Of a DNA stretch of 64,000 nucleotides, positions 24,077 through 34,140 are shown piece by piece. Positions within the stretch are counted from its first letter, which is position 1. The number at the start of each line of letters is the position of its first letter. A program made the translations under genes and the position numbers. Source of the DNA: Streptomyces sp. Edi2 (GTDB taxonomy: Bacteria; Actinomycetota; Actinomycetes; Streptomycetales; Streptomycetaceae); the NCBI RefSeq assembly GCF_040253635.1, contig NZ_JBEJGX010000003.1, positions 5,791,501-5,855,500 of the forward strand. The letters run 5' to 3'. The notes under the pieces were generated by a model. It searched no databases. It was not told where the DNA came from and was given only the letters and a program-made list of their open reading frames with translations.

Positions 24077-24949
24077 TTGACTGAGCAGCTGCGATTGATG
24101 GCGGTCCACGCCCACCCCGACGACGAGTCGAGCAAGGGTGCGGCCACGATGGCCAAGTACGTGTCCGAGGGGGTGGACGTGCTGGTCGCCACCTGCACAG
24201 GCGGTGAGCGAGGTTCCATCCTCAACCCCAAACTCCAGGGAGACCCGTACATCGAGGAGCACATCCACGAAGTACGGAAGAAGGAAATGGACGAGGCCCG
24301 GGAGATCCTGGGCGTCAAGCAGGAGTGGCTCGGCTTTGTCGACTCCGGGCTGCCCGAGGGCGACCCGCTGCCGCCGCTGCCCGACGGCTGCTTCGCACTG
24401 CAGGACGTCGACGAGGCGGCCGGGCAGTTGGTCAAGTTGATCCGGGAGTTCAAGCCGCAGGTCATCACGACCTACGACGAGAACGGCGGCTATCCGCACC
24501 CGGACCACATCATGACCCACAAGATCACGATGGTGGCCTTCGAGGCAGCCGGTGACCCGGAGAAGTACCCGGAGGCCGGCGAGCCCTGGCAGCCCCAGAA
24601 GCTCTACTACAACCAGGGCTTCAACAAGCCGCGCACCATCGCGCTGCACGAGGCGCTGCTGGAGCGCGGCATGGATTCGCCGTACGGCGAGTGGCTGGAG
24701 CGCTGGAAGCAGTTCGAGCGGCGGGAACGCACGCTGACCACGTACGTTCCGTGCGCCGACTACTTCGAGATCCGTGACAAGGCGCTGATCGCCCACGCCA
24801 CCCAGATCGACCCCGACGGTGGTTGGTTCCGGGTGCCGATGGACATCCAGCGCGAGGTCTGGCCGACGGAGGAGTACGAGCTCGCGAAGTCCCGGGTGGA
24901 CACTTCCCTCCCCGAGGACGACCTCTTCGCGGGCATCCGCAACAATTGA
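24077..24949 (+). CDS. mca: Mycothiol S-conjugate amidase
   Basis: The 290-residue zinc amidase cleaves mycothiol adducts, releasing mercapturic acids for export. The metal site is visible as HAHPDDE (residues 11-17) and HPDH near 142-145; other Mca blocks are TCTGGERGSILNP and TYDENGGYPHPDH. The start is TTG with GAGG about eight bases upstream. Divergent from DUF4307 and followed by a small membrane protein, as is usual in actinobacteria. Confidence 0.95.
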   Translation: MTEQLRLMAVHAHPDDESSKGAATMAKYVSEGVDVLVATCTGGERGSILNPKLQGDPYIEEHIHEVRKKEMDEAREILGVKQEWLGFVDSGLPEGDPLPPLPDGCFALQDVDEAAGQLVKLIREFKPQVITTYDENGGYPHPDHIMTHKITMVAFEAAGDPEKYPEAGEPWQPQKLYYNQGFNKPRTIALHEALLERGMDSPYGEWLERWKQFERRERTLTTYVPCADYFEIRDKALIAHATQIDPDGGWFRVPMDIQREVWPTEEYELAKSRVDTSLPEDDLFAGIRNN

Positions 24950-24953
24950 GTCC

Positions 24954-25205
24954 ATGATGAGCGCGACCAGCACCCTCGCCCTGACGCACTTCGTCACCCT
25001 TGCCGACAGCTTCGACAAGGACAAAGTGACCCCCGGCGTCCTCGGCTTCATCGTCTTCGCGGTCATCGGCGGCGCCGTGTGGCTGCTGATGAAGTCCATG
25101 AACAAGCAGATGAAGAAGGTGGACTTCGAGGAGCAGCCAGAAGACGGCGAGGCGGGCAGCACCGCCTCCGCCGCCACGCCGGCCCCCAAGCCGAAGACCA
25201 GCTGA
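24954..25205 (+). CDS. Small single-span membrane protein downstream of mca
   Basis: About 84 residues: a polar head (LADSFDKDKVTP), one helix (GVLGFIVFAVIGGAVWLLM), a basic juxtamembrane KSMNKQMKK and a flexible acidic/Ala-Pro tail. Two adjacent ATGs (24954, 24957) are possible. It starts five bases after the mca stop, so co-translation is likely. The gene is commonly found after mca; its role is unknown. Confidence 0.8.
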   Translation: MMSATSTLALTHFVTLADSFDKDKVTPGVLGFIVFAVIGGAVWLLMKSMNKQMKKVDFEEQPEDGEAGSTASAATPAPKPKTS

Positions 25206-25280
25206 GTCCAGCCGAGACCGGATGAGTCCAGCCGAGACCGGCTGAGTCCAGCCGAGACCGGCTGAGAACAGCGGAGAACA
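25201..25280. repeat. 20-bp x3 array spanning a stop codon
   Basis: GCTGAGTCCAGCCGAGACCG is present at 25201, 25221 (one mismatch) and 25241, then decays from 25261. The first unit contains the TGA of the small membrane protein gene (25203-25205). Further degenerate GGGCCCGGTTG words fill about 25490-25640; no gene is seen in 25206-25696. Confidence 0.95.
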
Positions 25281-25649
25281 GCTGCGGACCGGCCCGGGGG
25301 CGGGCCGCCGGTCCGTGAAGACCGGGTGGCGGTCGACGGCCGGCCGATGGACACGGCCGGCTGACCGGCCCGGCGGCTCGTCGGCCCGAGTGGCCGGCGA
25401 GCCGGGCCGATCCGCCATGGGACGCCGCCGGAGTAGTGCCGGACGCTGCCGGAGTACCACCGGAGTACGGGTGGGGCGGTGAGCCCTGCCGCGCCTCCTG
25501 CGGTGCGGCGTCGCTGTCGCTGGGCGGCTGGCGGTGGGCCCGGTTGCCGCTGGGCGCCCCCCTACCGCTGGGCCCGGTTGCTGGTGGGCCCGGTTCTAGA
25601 TTGGCCTGGCTACCGCTGAGCCCGGTTGCCGTGGGGCGTCGCTGCCGGC

Positions 25650-25696
25650 GTGCCCCGCCGTACCCGGGTGCCCCGCCGTACCCGCGTGCCCGGGCC
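25650..25696. repeat. 18-bp repeat abutting the STAND gene stop
   Basis: GTGCCCCGCCGTACCCGS is repeated at 25650 and 25668 and begins a third time at 25686, ending exactly at the stop codon of the minus-strand STAND/TPR gene. Confidence 0.9.
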
Positions 25697-28600
25697 TCAC
25701 TCCGCCGCGGCCGGGCCGACCGGCACCCCCATGACCTCGCGCGCATGGCGGTTGGGCACCATGCCGAGCCGCCATGCCTGCCACCCCGTCTCCGGCTCCA
25801 CCCCGCGGTCCAGCAGCAGCGCGAACGCCTCCGCGCAGTCCTCCAGCTTGGAATCGCGGGCCGCATGCTTCTCGCGGATCAGCTGCGCCAGCTCCTCCTG
25901 GGCGACGGCCGCGCCCACCACGCTGCCACCCGGCGAGGCGAGCGGCAGCAGCGTGCAGCGCAGGAACCGTGCCCAGTCCTCGCCCCGCCGGTCGCCGTAG
26001 CCCGCGAACAGGCCCGCCGCCTCGTCGGCCAGCTCCAGCGCCTGCGCAGCCCGGCCGTTGCCGGCGTCGATGATCAGCAGCTCCAGGCAGGACCACGCCT
26101 CCCCGTGCGGGACCCCTATCCGCTGGAAGTCCTTACGGGCGTCCTGCAGCAGCTGCCGGGCGAAGCCGCTGTTGCGCAGCGAGCCGGTCTGCTCCGCCCG
26201 CAGATCGCGGGTGACCCGACCGGAGTGATGCCGGGCGCAGGCCAGGCCGTAGCCGTCCTGCATCCGGCTGAACATCGTCCGCGACCGCTCCAGCTGCCGC
26301 AGCGCCGCATCGTGCTCGCCGCGCTCCTCCAGCGCCTGGCCCAGGTAGTACATGGTCCAGGCCTCGCCACGGGCGTCCTCGTGCTGGTGGTGCAGCGGCA
26401 GAGCCTGCCGGAGCTGGTCCACCGCGGGACCCGGCTCGCCGTCCACCAACCGGGCGCGCGCCAGCTGCGTCATCGCCCAGGCCTCGCCGCGCTCGTCGTG
26501 CGTACGGCCGTAGAGCCCCATCGCGGCCTGCAGCGCAGTCTCCGCCGCCGGTACATCGCCCCTGCGCAGATGCACCTGGCCGAGCTGGAAGTGGGCCCAT
26601 GCCTGGCCGTGGATGCTCTCGCTCTCCTCGTGCAGCTCCAGCGCCTCCCGCAGCATGGCGAGGGCGTCGGCGAGCTGGGCACGGTCCCGCTCCACCGCCG
26701 CCAGGGCGTGCAGCGTCCAGGCCCGGTCGCCGTGCATATCCGCGCCGGACTGCAGCTGAAGTGCCTCACGAAGCTTGGCCGCGGCCTCCGCCAGATTGCC
26801 CTGCTGCTGAAGCGTGATGCCCAGATCGCGCAGCGCACGGGCGGCGCCGGCCGGGTGCTGCGCCTCGAAGTACAGATCGACCACCGACGACAGCGTGGTC
26901 CGTGCCTTGTCCAGTTCGCCGAGCTGCCGGGCCGCCACACCCGTACGCCACTGCACCGAGCGGACCAGCAGCCCCTGCCCGACGGCCCGGGTCAGCTCAC
27001 TCAGCTCGCCGAGACGGTAGAGGTCCCCGCGCAGCAGGCAGTAGTCGGCCAGCGCGCCCAGCAGATGGGAGACCGCCGCCTGGTCCACGCCCTGGTCGGC
27101 GTGGCGCAGCGCGGCCGTGATGAAGCTGGTCTCGTCGTCCAGCCACTGCAGCGCCGCGTCCAGGGAGGTGAAGCCGTGCGAGCCGAAGCGGTCGGCGCGG
27201 GTGGATGTCCGGCCGTCGACCAGCCGGATGACCGAGTCGGCCAGCTCCGCATAGCCCCGGATCAGCCGTTCCTGGGCCGCGCCGCGCTCGCCCGGCTCCT
27301 CCTCGTCCATCAGCCGGTCGTGCGCGAAGCGGTGCACCAGGGCGTGCAGGCGGTAGCGCCGGCCCCGCACATGCTCGATCAGCCCGGCCCGGGCCAGCGT
27401 CGTCAGCTCCCGCTCCGCCTCGGCCTGCTCGACGCCGAGCAGCGCCGCCGAGGCCGCCGCCCCCAGGCTCGCCCGGCCCACCAGCGCCAGCCGGCGCAGC
27501 AGCCGCCGCGCGGTCTCCGACTGGTCGGCGTAGCGCAGCCACAGCGCACGCTCCACGGGTGACGCCGGGGCGTAAGCCGCCAGATCCGTGGCCAGTGCGG
27601 TGGCGGTGCGCGACTCCAGTGCGGAGCCCGCCACCCGCAGCGCCAGGGGCAGGCCCGCGCACAGTGCGGAGATCTCGTCGATGGCCTGTGCGTCGTAGGG
27701 GACCGTCTCGCCCGGCGCGTCGTCGCCGGCCGTGGCGGAGGCGCGCAGCAGCTCTTCGGTGCCCGTGGCGTCCAGCGCTCCCACCGGCAGGTGGTGCACC
27801 CAGGCCTCGATGTCCCCGGGCAGCTCCAGCGGCGCACGGGAGGTGACCAGCACCAGGCTGTCGGACCGCTCCGGCACCAGGGTGCGCACCTGCGCGGGAT
27901 CCGCGGCGTCGTCCAGCAGCACCGTCACCGGAAGGCCCGTCAGATGCTGGTGGTAGAGATCGGTGAGCCGTTTGACGTGCTGCTCCTGGGACGGGCGCTC
28001 GCGGAACAGCAGTTGCTCGCGGGGTGCGCCCAGCCGGTTGAGCAGATGCAGCAGCGCGTCCCGGGTCGGGAGCGGCACCTCCCCGGGGGTGTCGCTGCGC
28101 AGGTCCACCACACAGGCGCCGCGGAACTGATCGCGCAGCTGATGTGCGGCCCGCACCGCCAGCGCCGTACGCCCCGAGCCCGGCTCGCCGTGGAGTATCA
28201 CCACCGTCGGCTTGGTCTCCGTGCTCGCGCGGGCCGCGTGCACCCACTGCGCGATCTGTGTCAGCTCCGCCCGCCGTCCGGCGAACGGGCCGTCCGGATG
28301 CGGAAGTTGGGAGAAGGAGTGCTCCAGCAGGGACCGCTGCCGGGCCGCGGCGCTGCGGTCCGCGCCGCGCAGCTTCGGCCCGCGGCCGCTCTTCGAGGCG
28401 ACGGGCGTGGCGGCCGAACCGCCATGGGCGGCCGCCGTCAGCATCCGCTGCTGATCCAGGAACGGCCGGATGCCGCGCACCTCCAGCGCTGTCAGCCACT
28501 GCAGCCGCAGCTGCTGCGCACCGCCGGGCCGGTCGCGCATCCCGGCCTCGCGGTGCGCAGCCGGCCAGTGGCCCGCGGTCAGCTTCAGGACCGTGGCGGC

Positions 28601-28975
28601 CGCGCCCGCCACCACCACGGCGGCCCCCACACCCAGCGCCGGCCCCGCGCCCGTGCCGTACGCAAGGTCCGTACCTAACGCCGCCACCGCCGCCACGGCG
28701 GTCGCCACCGCGGGGGTGCCCAGCTCCTTGCGCGACAGCCGCCGGGACAGCGACGGCCGGCCGGCGGCGGCCTCGTCCAGCGCCCGGACATACGCGGTGT
28801 ACTCCTCGGCGGCGCTGCCCGCCAGATCCTCCAGCGCCGCCCGCGCCCGGCCGAGCAGCGTGTCCCCGTCGAGCCGCCCGCCCGAGCGCCGTACCTCCTC
28901 CTCGACCGCCCTGGTCAACAGCGCTTCCGCTTCCGCCCGGTGGCCGTCGCGCAGCACAGCCAGTGAGCCCGGCAT
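25697..28975 (-). CDS. Membrane-associated STAND NTPase with TPR repeats
   Basis: This 1092-residue protein has a helical N-terminus, two predicted membrane helices (about residues 87-105 and 112-132), then an NB-ARC-type P-loop domain: Walker A GEPGSGRT (263-270), Walker B VTVLLDDA, sensor SLVLVTSR and the GLPLAL motif. A winged-helix-like linker (LLRRLALVGRASLGAAA) leads into many TPR units (e.g. LGITLQQQGNLAEAAAKLREAL, LGQVHLRRGDVPAAETALQAAM) to the C-terminus. STAND proteins are ligand-triggered switches, but no effector domain is visible here. The ATG at 28975 has GGAGGGGG upstream. The plus-strand frames over it are shadows. Confidence 0.85.
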   Translation of the reverse strand: MPGSLAVLRDGHRAEAEALLTRAVEEEVRRSGGRLDGDTLLGRARAALEDLAGSAAEEYTAYVRALDEAAAGRPSLSRRLSRKELGTPAVATAVAAVAALGTDLAYGTGAGPALGVGAAVVVAGAAATVLKLTAGHWPAAHREAGMRDRPGGAQQLRLQWLTALEVRGIRPFLDQQRMLTAAAHGGSAATPVASKSGRGPKLRGADRSAAARQRSLLEHSFSQLPHPDGPFAGRRAELTQIAQWVHAARASTETKPTVVILHGEPGSGRTALAVRAAHQLRDQFRGACVVDLRSDTPGEVPLPTRDALLHLLNRLGAPREQLLFRERPSQEQHVKRLTDLYHQHLTGLPVTVLLDDAADPAQVRTLVPERSDSLVLVTSRAPLELPGDIEAWVHHLPVGALDATGTEELLRASATAGDDAPGETVPYDAQAIDEISALCAGLPLALRVAGSALESRTATALATDLAAYAPASPVERALWLRYADQSETARRLLRRLALVGRASLGAAASAALLGVEQAEAERELTTLARAGLIEHVRGRRYRLHALVHRFAHDRLMDEEEPGERGAAQERLIRGYAELADSVIRLVDGRTSTRADRFGSHGFTSLDAALQWLDDETSFITAALRHADQGVDQAAVSHLLGALADYCLLRGDLYRLGELSELTRAVGQGLLVRSVQWRTGVAARQLGELDKARTTLSSVVDLYFEAQHPAGAARALRDLGITLQQQGNLAEAAAKLREALQLQSGADMHGDRAWTLHALAAVERDRAQLADALAMLREALELHEESESIHGQAWAHFQLGQVHLRRGDVPAAETALQAAMGLYGRTHDERGEAWAMTQLARARLVDGEPGPAVDQLRQALPLHHQHEDARGEAWTMYYLGQALEERGEHDAALRQLERSRTMFSRMQDGYGLACARHHSGRVTRDLRAEQTGSLRNSGFARQLLQDARKDFQRIGVPHGEAWSCLELLIIDAGNGRAAQALELADEAAGLFAGYGDRRGEDWARFLRCTLLPLASPGGSVVGAAVAQEELAQLIREKHAARDSKLEDCAEAFALLLDRGVEPETGWQAWRLGMVPNRHAREVMGVPVGPAAAE

Positions 28976-29121
28976 GCCATCCCCCTCCAGCAGTTCCAGC
29001 AGTGTCCAGCGGTGATCGTCGCCGTACGCACAGTGTTCCGCGTCCGCGTGATTTCCGGCAGGCCTGTGGATAACTCCCTCCGCTCCCGGCTCCCCGTGCC
29101 TCATTGCGAGAGGATGGCCCC

Positions 29122-31164
29122 ATGCCGAACCGCCTGGCTCAAGAGACTTCCCCCTATCTGCTCCAACACGCCGACAACCCGGTCGACTGGTGGCCGTGGT
29201 CGGCCGACGCATTCGACGAAGCACGGCGGCGCGGCGTGCCGGTCCTGCTCAGCGTCGGCTACAGCTCGTGTCACTGGTGCCATGTGATGGCGCACGAAAG
29301 TTTCGAGGACCCGGCCACCGCGGCCCTGCTCAACGAGCACTTCGTGGCCGTCAAGGTGGACCGCGAGGAGCGTCCGGACGTCGATGCCGTCTACATGGAG
29401 GCCGTGCAGGCCGCCACCGGCCAGGGCGGCTGGCCCATGACCGTCTTCCTCACCCCGGACGCCGAGCCCTTCTACTTCGGTACGTACTTCCCGCCCGAGC
29501 CGCGCCACGGCATGCCGTCCTTCGGGCAGATCCTGGAGGGGGTACGCAGCGCCTGGACCGACCGGCGCGGCGAGGTCGGCGAGGTCGCAGGCCGGATCGT
29601 CGCCGACCTGGCCGGCCGGTCCCTGACCGAGTCGCTGCCCGCGGACCGGCGGCCCCCGCGCCCCGAGGAGCTGCACGGCGCCCTGATGGGCCTGACCCGC
29701 GAATTCGACACGGTCAACGGCGGGTTCGGCAGTGCGCCCAAGTTCCCGCCGTCCATGGTGCTGGAATTCCTGCTCCGCCACCACGCCCGTACCGGCTCCG
29801 AAGGAGCCCTGGAAATGGTGCAGGCGACCTGTGCGGCGATGGCCCGCGGCGGCATCTACGACCAGCTCGGCGGTGGTTTCGCGCGCTATGCGGTGGACGC
29901 CACCTGGACCGTGCCGCACTTCGAGAAGATGCTCTACGACAACGCCCTGCTGTGCCGGGTCTACGCCCATCTGTGGCGGTCCACCGGCTCGGACGTGGCG
30001 CGCCGCATCGCCGTCGAGACCGCCGACTTCATGGTCCGTGAACTCCGCACCGACCAGGGCGGTTTCGCGTCCGCACTGGACGCGGACAGCGACGACGGCT
30101 CGGGCACCGGCAGGCATGTCGAGGGCGCCTACTACGTCTGGACGCCCGAGCAGCTGCGCGCCGTACTGGGCGAGGAGGACGCGGAGTTCGCCGCCGTCCA
30201 CTTCGGCGTCACCGAGGAAGGCACCTTCGAGGAGGGCGCCTCGGTCCTCCAGCTCCCGGGTGCCGAAGGCCCGGTGGACGCCGACCGGGTGGCCTCGGTA
30301 AAGCAGCGGCTGCTCGCGGCGCGCGAGGAGCGGCCGCGCCCCGGCCGGGACGACAAGGTCGTCGCCTCCTGGAACGGGCTGGCCATCGCCGCGCTCGCCG
30401 AGACCGGTGCCTACTTCGACCGGCCGGACCTGATCCAGGCCGCCACCGACGCCGCCGACCTGCTGGTACGCGTCCACATGGACTGGCAGGCCCGGCTGCA
30501 CCGCACCTCCCGCGACGGCGCGCCCGGCGCCAACTCCGGTGTCCTGGAGGACTACGCCGATGTCGCGGAGGGCTTCCTCACCCTGGCCTCCGTCACCGGG
30601 GAGGGCGTCTGGGTGGAGTTCGCGGGCTTCTTCCTGGACACCGTGCTGCTCCAGTTCACCACCGAGGACGGCGCGCTCTACGACACCGCGGCCGATGCCG
30701 AGGCCCTGATCCGCCGTCCCCAGGACCCGACCGACAATGCGACGCCCTCCGGGTGGACCGCGGCGGCCGGTGCCCTGCTGTCGTACGCGGCGCTGACCGG
30801 CAGCGACCTCCACCGGAACGCCGCGGAACGGGCCCTGGGCATCGTCACCGCGCTCGGCGGCCGGGCCCCGCGCTTCATCGGATGGGGGCTGGCCGTCGCC
30901 GAGGCCGCGCTGGACGGCCCGCGCGAGGTCGCCGTCGTCGGCCCGCAGGGCGATCCAGCCACCGTCGCGCTGCACCGCGCCGCGCTGCTCGGCACCGCCC
31001 CGGGGGCGGCCGTCGCGCTGGGCGAACCCGGGGTGGACGAGGTGCCGCTCCTCCAGGACCGCCCCCTGGTCGACGGCAAACCCGCCGCCTACGTCTGCCG
31101 CCGCTTCACCTGCGAGCGGCCGACGACGGATCCGGAGGAGCTGGCGGAACGGCTCGGGGGGTAG
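29122..31164 (+). CDS. YyaL-type thioredoxin-domain/glycosidase-like protein
   Basis: The 680-residue protein opens with [24 protein letters not shown], the hallmark of the YyaL/DUF255 family, with a thioredoxin-like domain whose CxxC is in [10 protein letters not shown]. The C-terminal two thirds form the (alpha/alpha)6 six-hairpin fold of the family ([43 protein letters not shown]). Biochemical function is unclear. GAGAGG eight bases before ATG 29122 supports the start. It is divergent from the STAND gene. Confidence 0.92.
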   Translation: MPNRLAQETSPYLLQHADNPVDWWPWSADAFDEARRRGVPVLLSVGYSSCHWCHVMAHESFEDPATAALLNEHFVAVKVDREERPDVDAVYMEAVQAATGQGGWPMTVFLTPDAEPFYFGTYFPPEPRHGMPSFGQILEGVRSAWTDRRGEVGEVAGRIVADLAGRSLTESLPADRRPPRPEELHGALMGLTREFDTVNGGFGSAPKFPPSMVLEFLLRHHARTGSEGALEMVQATCAAMARGGIYDQLGGGFARYAVDATWTVPHFEKMLYDNALLCRVYAHLWRSTGSDVARRIAVETADFMVRELRTDQGGFASALDADSDDGSGTGRHVEGAYYVWTPEQLRAVLGEEDAEFAAVHFGVTEEGTFEEGASVLQLPGAEGPVDADRVASVKQRLLAAREERPRPGRDDKVVASWNGLAIAALAETGAYFDRPDLIQAATDAADLLVRVHMDWQARLHRTSRDGAPGANSGVLEDYADVAEGFLTLASVTGEGVWVEFAGFFLDTVLLQFTTEDGALYDTAADAEALIRRPQDPTDNATPSGWTAAAGALLSYAALTGSDLHRNAAERALGIVTALGGRAPRFIGWGLAVAEAALDGPREVAVVGPQGDPATVALHRAALLGTAPGAAVALGEPGVDEVPLLQDRPLVDGKPAAYVCRRFTCERPTTDPEELAERLGG

Positions 31165-31204
31165 TGGCCCGTGGCCAGTGACCCCGGGGCGGTGCCTCCG
31201 GGGG

Positions 31205-31275
31205 AGAGGCGATGAGGCCGGGGGCCTTCGGGATGAGGCGATGAGGCCGGTGGGCCTTCGGGGGTGAGGCGAGGG
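31205..31275. repeat. GATGAGGCCG / GGCCTTCGGG repeats after the YyaL stop
   Basis: Two copies of about 30 bp (GAGGCGATGAGGCCG..GGCCTTCGGG) and a partial third lie 40 bp after the stop at 31164. The rest of 31276-31510 has no gene. Confidence 0.85.
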
Positions 31276-31516
31276 CGCAGCGCCGGCCCTCTGGGGCAAG
31301 CGGCACGACCGCCATCCCCGGGGGCGCCCGCACCTCGACCGCCCTCCTTGGGCCCCCGCCGTAGGAATCGTCCCGAGAGGGCCAAGGGAGCCGTCCGTCC
31401 CCGATCACGCCACAGGTGCCGCCCCGAGCGCGTCCGGGCGGCACCCCGGGCAGCCCCAGTCCGGCACCCCCTCCGTCACCTCCCCCCAGCCGGAAGTCCT
31501 AGGACCAGCGACCGGT

Positions 31517-31548
31517 TTGACCTTGACGCGCGCGTCAAGTTCTAGCCT
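31517..31548 (+). promoter_or_regulatory. MerR-type promoter with 20-bp spacer
   Basis: TTGACC (31517-31522) and TAGCCT (31543-31548) are separated by 20 bp, and the perfect 18-bp palindrome CTTGACGCGCGCGTCAAG (31522-31539) fills most of the spacer. A long spacer with central dyad is the signature of MerR-activated promoters. The ATG of the oxidoreductase lies six bases after the -10, so the transcript would be leaderless. Confidence 0.7.
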
Positions 31549-31554
31549 CGACGC

Positions 31555-32562
31555 ATGACACCTCGCACACACCGTGAAGTCCGCCTGGCCGCCCGCCCGC
31601 AGGGGCCCGTCACCGATGATCTCTTCGAGATCGTGGAGGTGCCGGTTCCGGAACCCGGACCCGGCCAGGTGCTGGTCCGCAACACCGTGATGGGCGTCGC
31701 CGCTGTGATGCGCACGCTGATGGACGAGACCAGCGTGGTGCCGATGCCCTCTTACAAGATCGGCGAACCGCTGCACGGGTCCGCCGTCGGTGAGGTGGTC
31801 GCCGCCCCGGGGACCGACCTCAAACCCGGCGACCTGGTGGAACACCACTTCGGCTGGCGGGAATACGCCGTGGTGGACGCCGACCAGGCGCAGCGGCTCG
31901 ATCCGGGCCTGCTGCCCGACCCGGCCGCCTGCCTCTCCCAGGGCCCCACCGCGTGGATGGGCATGGTGCACGGCGCCGAAGTACGCCCCGGCGACACCGT
32001 CTTCGTCACCGGTGCGGCGGGCGGGGTGGGCTCCCTGGCGGGCCAGATCGCCCGGCTGCGCGGCGCCGCCCGGATCATCGGCAGTACGGGATCGCAGGAG
32101 AAGGCGGACCGGCTGATCAAGGAACTCGGCTATGACGCGGTGGTGATCCGCGGTGCGGGCCCCATCGAGGAGCAACTGCGCACGGCCGCCCCGGAAGGCA
32201 TCGACGCGGTCTTCGACAACGTCGGCGGCGAACAGCTGCAGGCCGCCCTCGCCCTCGCCAACCGGGGGGCCCGGATCGCCATCGTCGGAGCGCTCTCCAG
32301 CCAGCTCGGCGGGGAGGGCAAACCCACCACCGTCGAGATCGACACCCTCTCGCTGCTCTCCCGCAGCATCACCCTGCGCGGCGTCGCCCTGTACGACCAC
32401 CTGGACCTGATCCCGGAGTGGAACCAGCGGTTCGGCGAGGGGCTGCGCGACGGCACCCTCACCTTCCCGCACGCCCGGCTGCAGGGGCTCGAACAGGCGC
32501 CGCGGGCACTGCGCGAGCTGACCGAGGGTCGCCATCTGGGTGCGGTGATCGTGGAGTTGTGA
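31555..32562 (+). CDS. NADP-dependent MDR-family oxidoreductase
   Basis: The 335-residue zinc-independent medium-chain reductase resembles CurA and leukotriene B4 12-hydroxydehydrogenase. The nucleotide-binding motif VTGAAGGVGSLAGQIARL (about 150-167) and the substrate-domain pattern MRTLMDETSVVPMPSYKIGEP are present, and no zinc-binding Cys/His set is seen. It should reduce activated double bonds of enones or aldehydes with NADPH. The promoter is MerR-like; a MerR gene lies 1.6 kb downstream on the same strand. Confidence 0.9.
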   Translation: MTPRTHREVRLAARPQGPVTDDLFEIVEVPVPEPGPGQVLVRNTVMGVAAVMRTLMDETSVVPMPSYKIGEPLHGSAVGEVVAAPGTDLKPGDLVEHHFGWREYAVVDADQAQRLDPGLLPDPAACLSQGPTAWMGMVHGAEVRPGDTVFVTGAAGGVGSLAGQIARLRGAARIIGSTGSQEKADRLIKELGYDAVVIRGAGPIEEQLRTAAPEGIDAVFDNVGGEQLQAALALANRGARIAIVGALSSQLGGEGKPTTVEIDTLSLLSRSITLRGVALYDHLDLIPEWNQRFGEGLRDGTLTFPHARLQGLEQAPRALRELTEGRHLGAVIVEL

Positions 32563-32701
32563 GGCCGCGGCGCGCCGTCATGAGGTCGCGGCACCAGGCC
32601 GTCGTGAGGTCGCAGCACCCGTCATGAGGCCGCGGCACCGGGCCGTCGTGCGGCGAGGCGATTGCCCTGCCATTGTCGGTGCCCGGTTGTAGCCTGCACG
32701 C

Positions 32702-34063
32702 GTGACGACCTTGCTCGGGCAGCGATCCCTTGTCCAGGAGGCCGCGGCGCTACGGGCCGGCACGGACGACCCCGTCGACGCGGCGAACCGTTCGTGTGAC
32801 CGTATCGACGCCGTCGATCCGCAGGTGCGGGCCTTTGTGCCCGAGGACGGGCGGCGTACGCGGCTTCTTGAGGCGGCGCGCCGGATCGCGGCGGCCGCTC
32901 CCCCCGCGGCCGACGCCCGGCCGGTCCTGTACGGCGTTCCCGTAGGCATCAAGGACATCGTGCATGCCGACGGGCTGCCCACCCGCGCGGGCTCGGAGCT
33001 GCCACCCGAAGTACTCACCGGCCCGCAGGCCACGGTCGTCGGCCGGCTGTGCGCCGCCGGTGCGCTGATCGCGGGCAAGACGGTCACCGCGGAGTTCGCG
33101 GTGACCGCCCCGGGGCCGACCCGCAATCCGCACAACCCGGCGCATACGCCCGGCGGTTCGAGCAGCGGCTCCGCGGCCGCGGTCGCCGCCGGGATGGTGC
33201 CGCTGGCCATCGGGACACAGACCGTCGGCTCGATGATCCGGCCCGCCGCCTACTGCGGAGTCGTCGGCTTCAAGCCGAGCTACGGGCGCATACCGGTCGA
33301 CGGGGTGATCCCCAACGCGGCGAGTTTTGACACCCTCGGGTGCTACGCCACGGAGGTGGCCGGTGTCGCGCTGGCGGCGTCGGTGCTGGTCGACGGCTGG
33401 CGGGCACAGGACGGTGCGGGCCGGACGGAGCTCCCGGTACTGGGCGTGCCGGCCGGCCCCTACCTGGAGCGCGCCGACGCCGAGGCGCTGCGGGCGTTCG
33501 CGGAGCAGTGCGAGCTGCTGCGGGCCGCCGGGTACGTCGTCCACGAGGTGCCGGTGATGGACGACTTCGAGCAGATCGTGGACCAGCTGTTCACGATGAA
33601 CCGCTACGAGGTCGCCCGGGCCCACGCCGACTGGTTCGCGCGCTACGGCGACCGCTACCGCCCGGAGACCACCTCGGCCATCCGACAGGGACACACCATC
33701 GGGGACGCCGCCTACGAAGCCGCCCGGGAGCGGCGTCAGGCCTTCCGCGCCCGGCTCGCGGCGGACCGCGCCGCGGCGGGCATCGACCTGTGGACCGCAC
33801 CGTCGGCCACCGGCCCCGCGCCTGCCGGTCTCACCACCACGGGCAGCTCGATCATGTGCCTGCCCTGGAGCAACGCCGGGCTGCCGTCCGTCAGCGTGCC
33901 CGCCGGCCGCGCCGCCAACGGGCTGCCGCTCGGGCTCCAACTCGTCGGCGGTTTCGGCGCGGACGAGGACCTGCTGTACGGGGCGGCGGGGATCGAGCGA
34001 GTACTGAACGCCGCGGACCCCGGACACGGGGACAGCAGGCCGGACCCGGCGCAGAGGGGCTGA
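32702..34063 (+). CDS. Amidase signature family protein
   Basis: The 453-residue enzyme has the Ser-cisSer-Lys site: Lys in GVPVGIKDIVHADG, the Gly/Ser-rich core TPGGSSSGSAAAVAAG, and the nucleophile region GTQTVGSMIRPAAYCGVVGFKPSYGR. It hydrolyses an amide of unknown identity; it is not a GatA, as no gatB or gatC is nearby. The start is GTG at 32702. Confidence 0.9.
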   Translation: MTTLLGQRSLVQEAAALRAGTDDPVDAANRSCDRIDAVDPQVRAFVPEDGRRTRLLEAARRIAAAAPPAADARPVLYGVPVGIKDIVHADGLPTRAGSELPPEVLTGPQATVVGRLCAAGALIAGKTVTAEFAVTAPGPTRNPHNPAHTPGGSSSGSAAAVAAGMVPLAIGTQTVGSMIRPAAYCGVVGFKPSYGRIPVDGVIPNAASFDTLGCYATEVAGVALAASVLVDGWRAQDGAGRTELPVLGVPAGPYLERADAEALRAFAEQCELLRAAGYVVHEVPVMDDFEQIVDQLFTMNRYEVARAHADWFARYGDRYRPETTSAIRQGHTIGDAAYEAARERRQAFRARLAADRAAAGIDLWTAPSATGPAPAGLTTTGSSIMCLPWSNAGLPSVSVPAGRAANGLPLGLQLVGGFGADEDLLYGAAGIERVLNAADPGHGDSRPDPAQRG

Positions 34064-34140
34064 ACGCGCCGGAGCGGGGCTGAGCGCCGGAGAGGGCCGG
34101 GACGCGCCGGAGGGCCGAACGCGCCGGAGAGGGAGGGGAG
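34051..34140. repeat. GGAGMGGGSCTGARCGCC array across the amidase stop
   Basis: About five degenerate 17-20 bp units run from inside the last amidase codons through its TGA (34061-34063) to the MerR ribosome site. The last unit ends in GGAGAGGGAGGGGAG directly before the MerR ATG. Confidence 0.8.

Noticed and set aside
25436..27562. 708-codon plus-strand open frame
   Set aside because: Antisense to the STAND/TPR gene, which has clear motifs; the plus frame is Arg/Gln-rich with no ribosome site.
29101..31299. 732-codon minus-strand open frame
   Set aside because: Antisense to the YyaL-like gene with its CxxC motif; no domain pattern on the minus strand.
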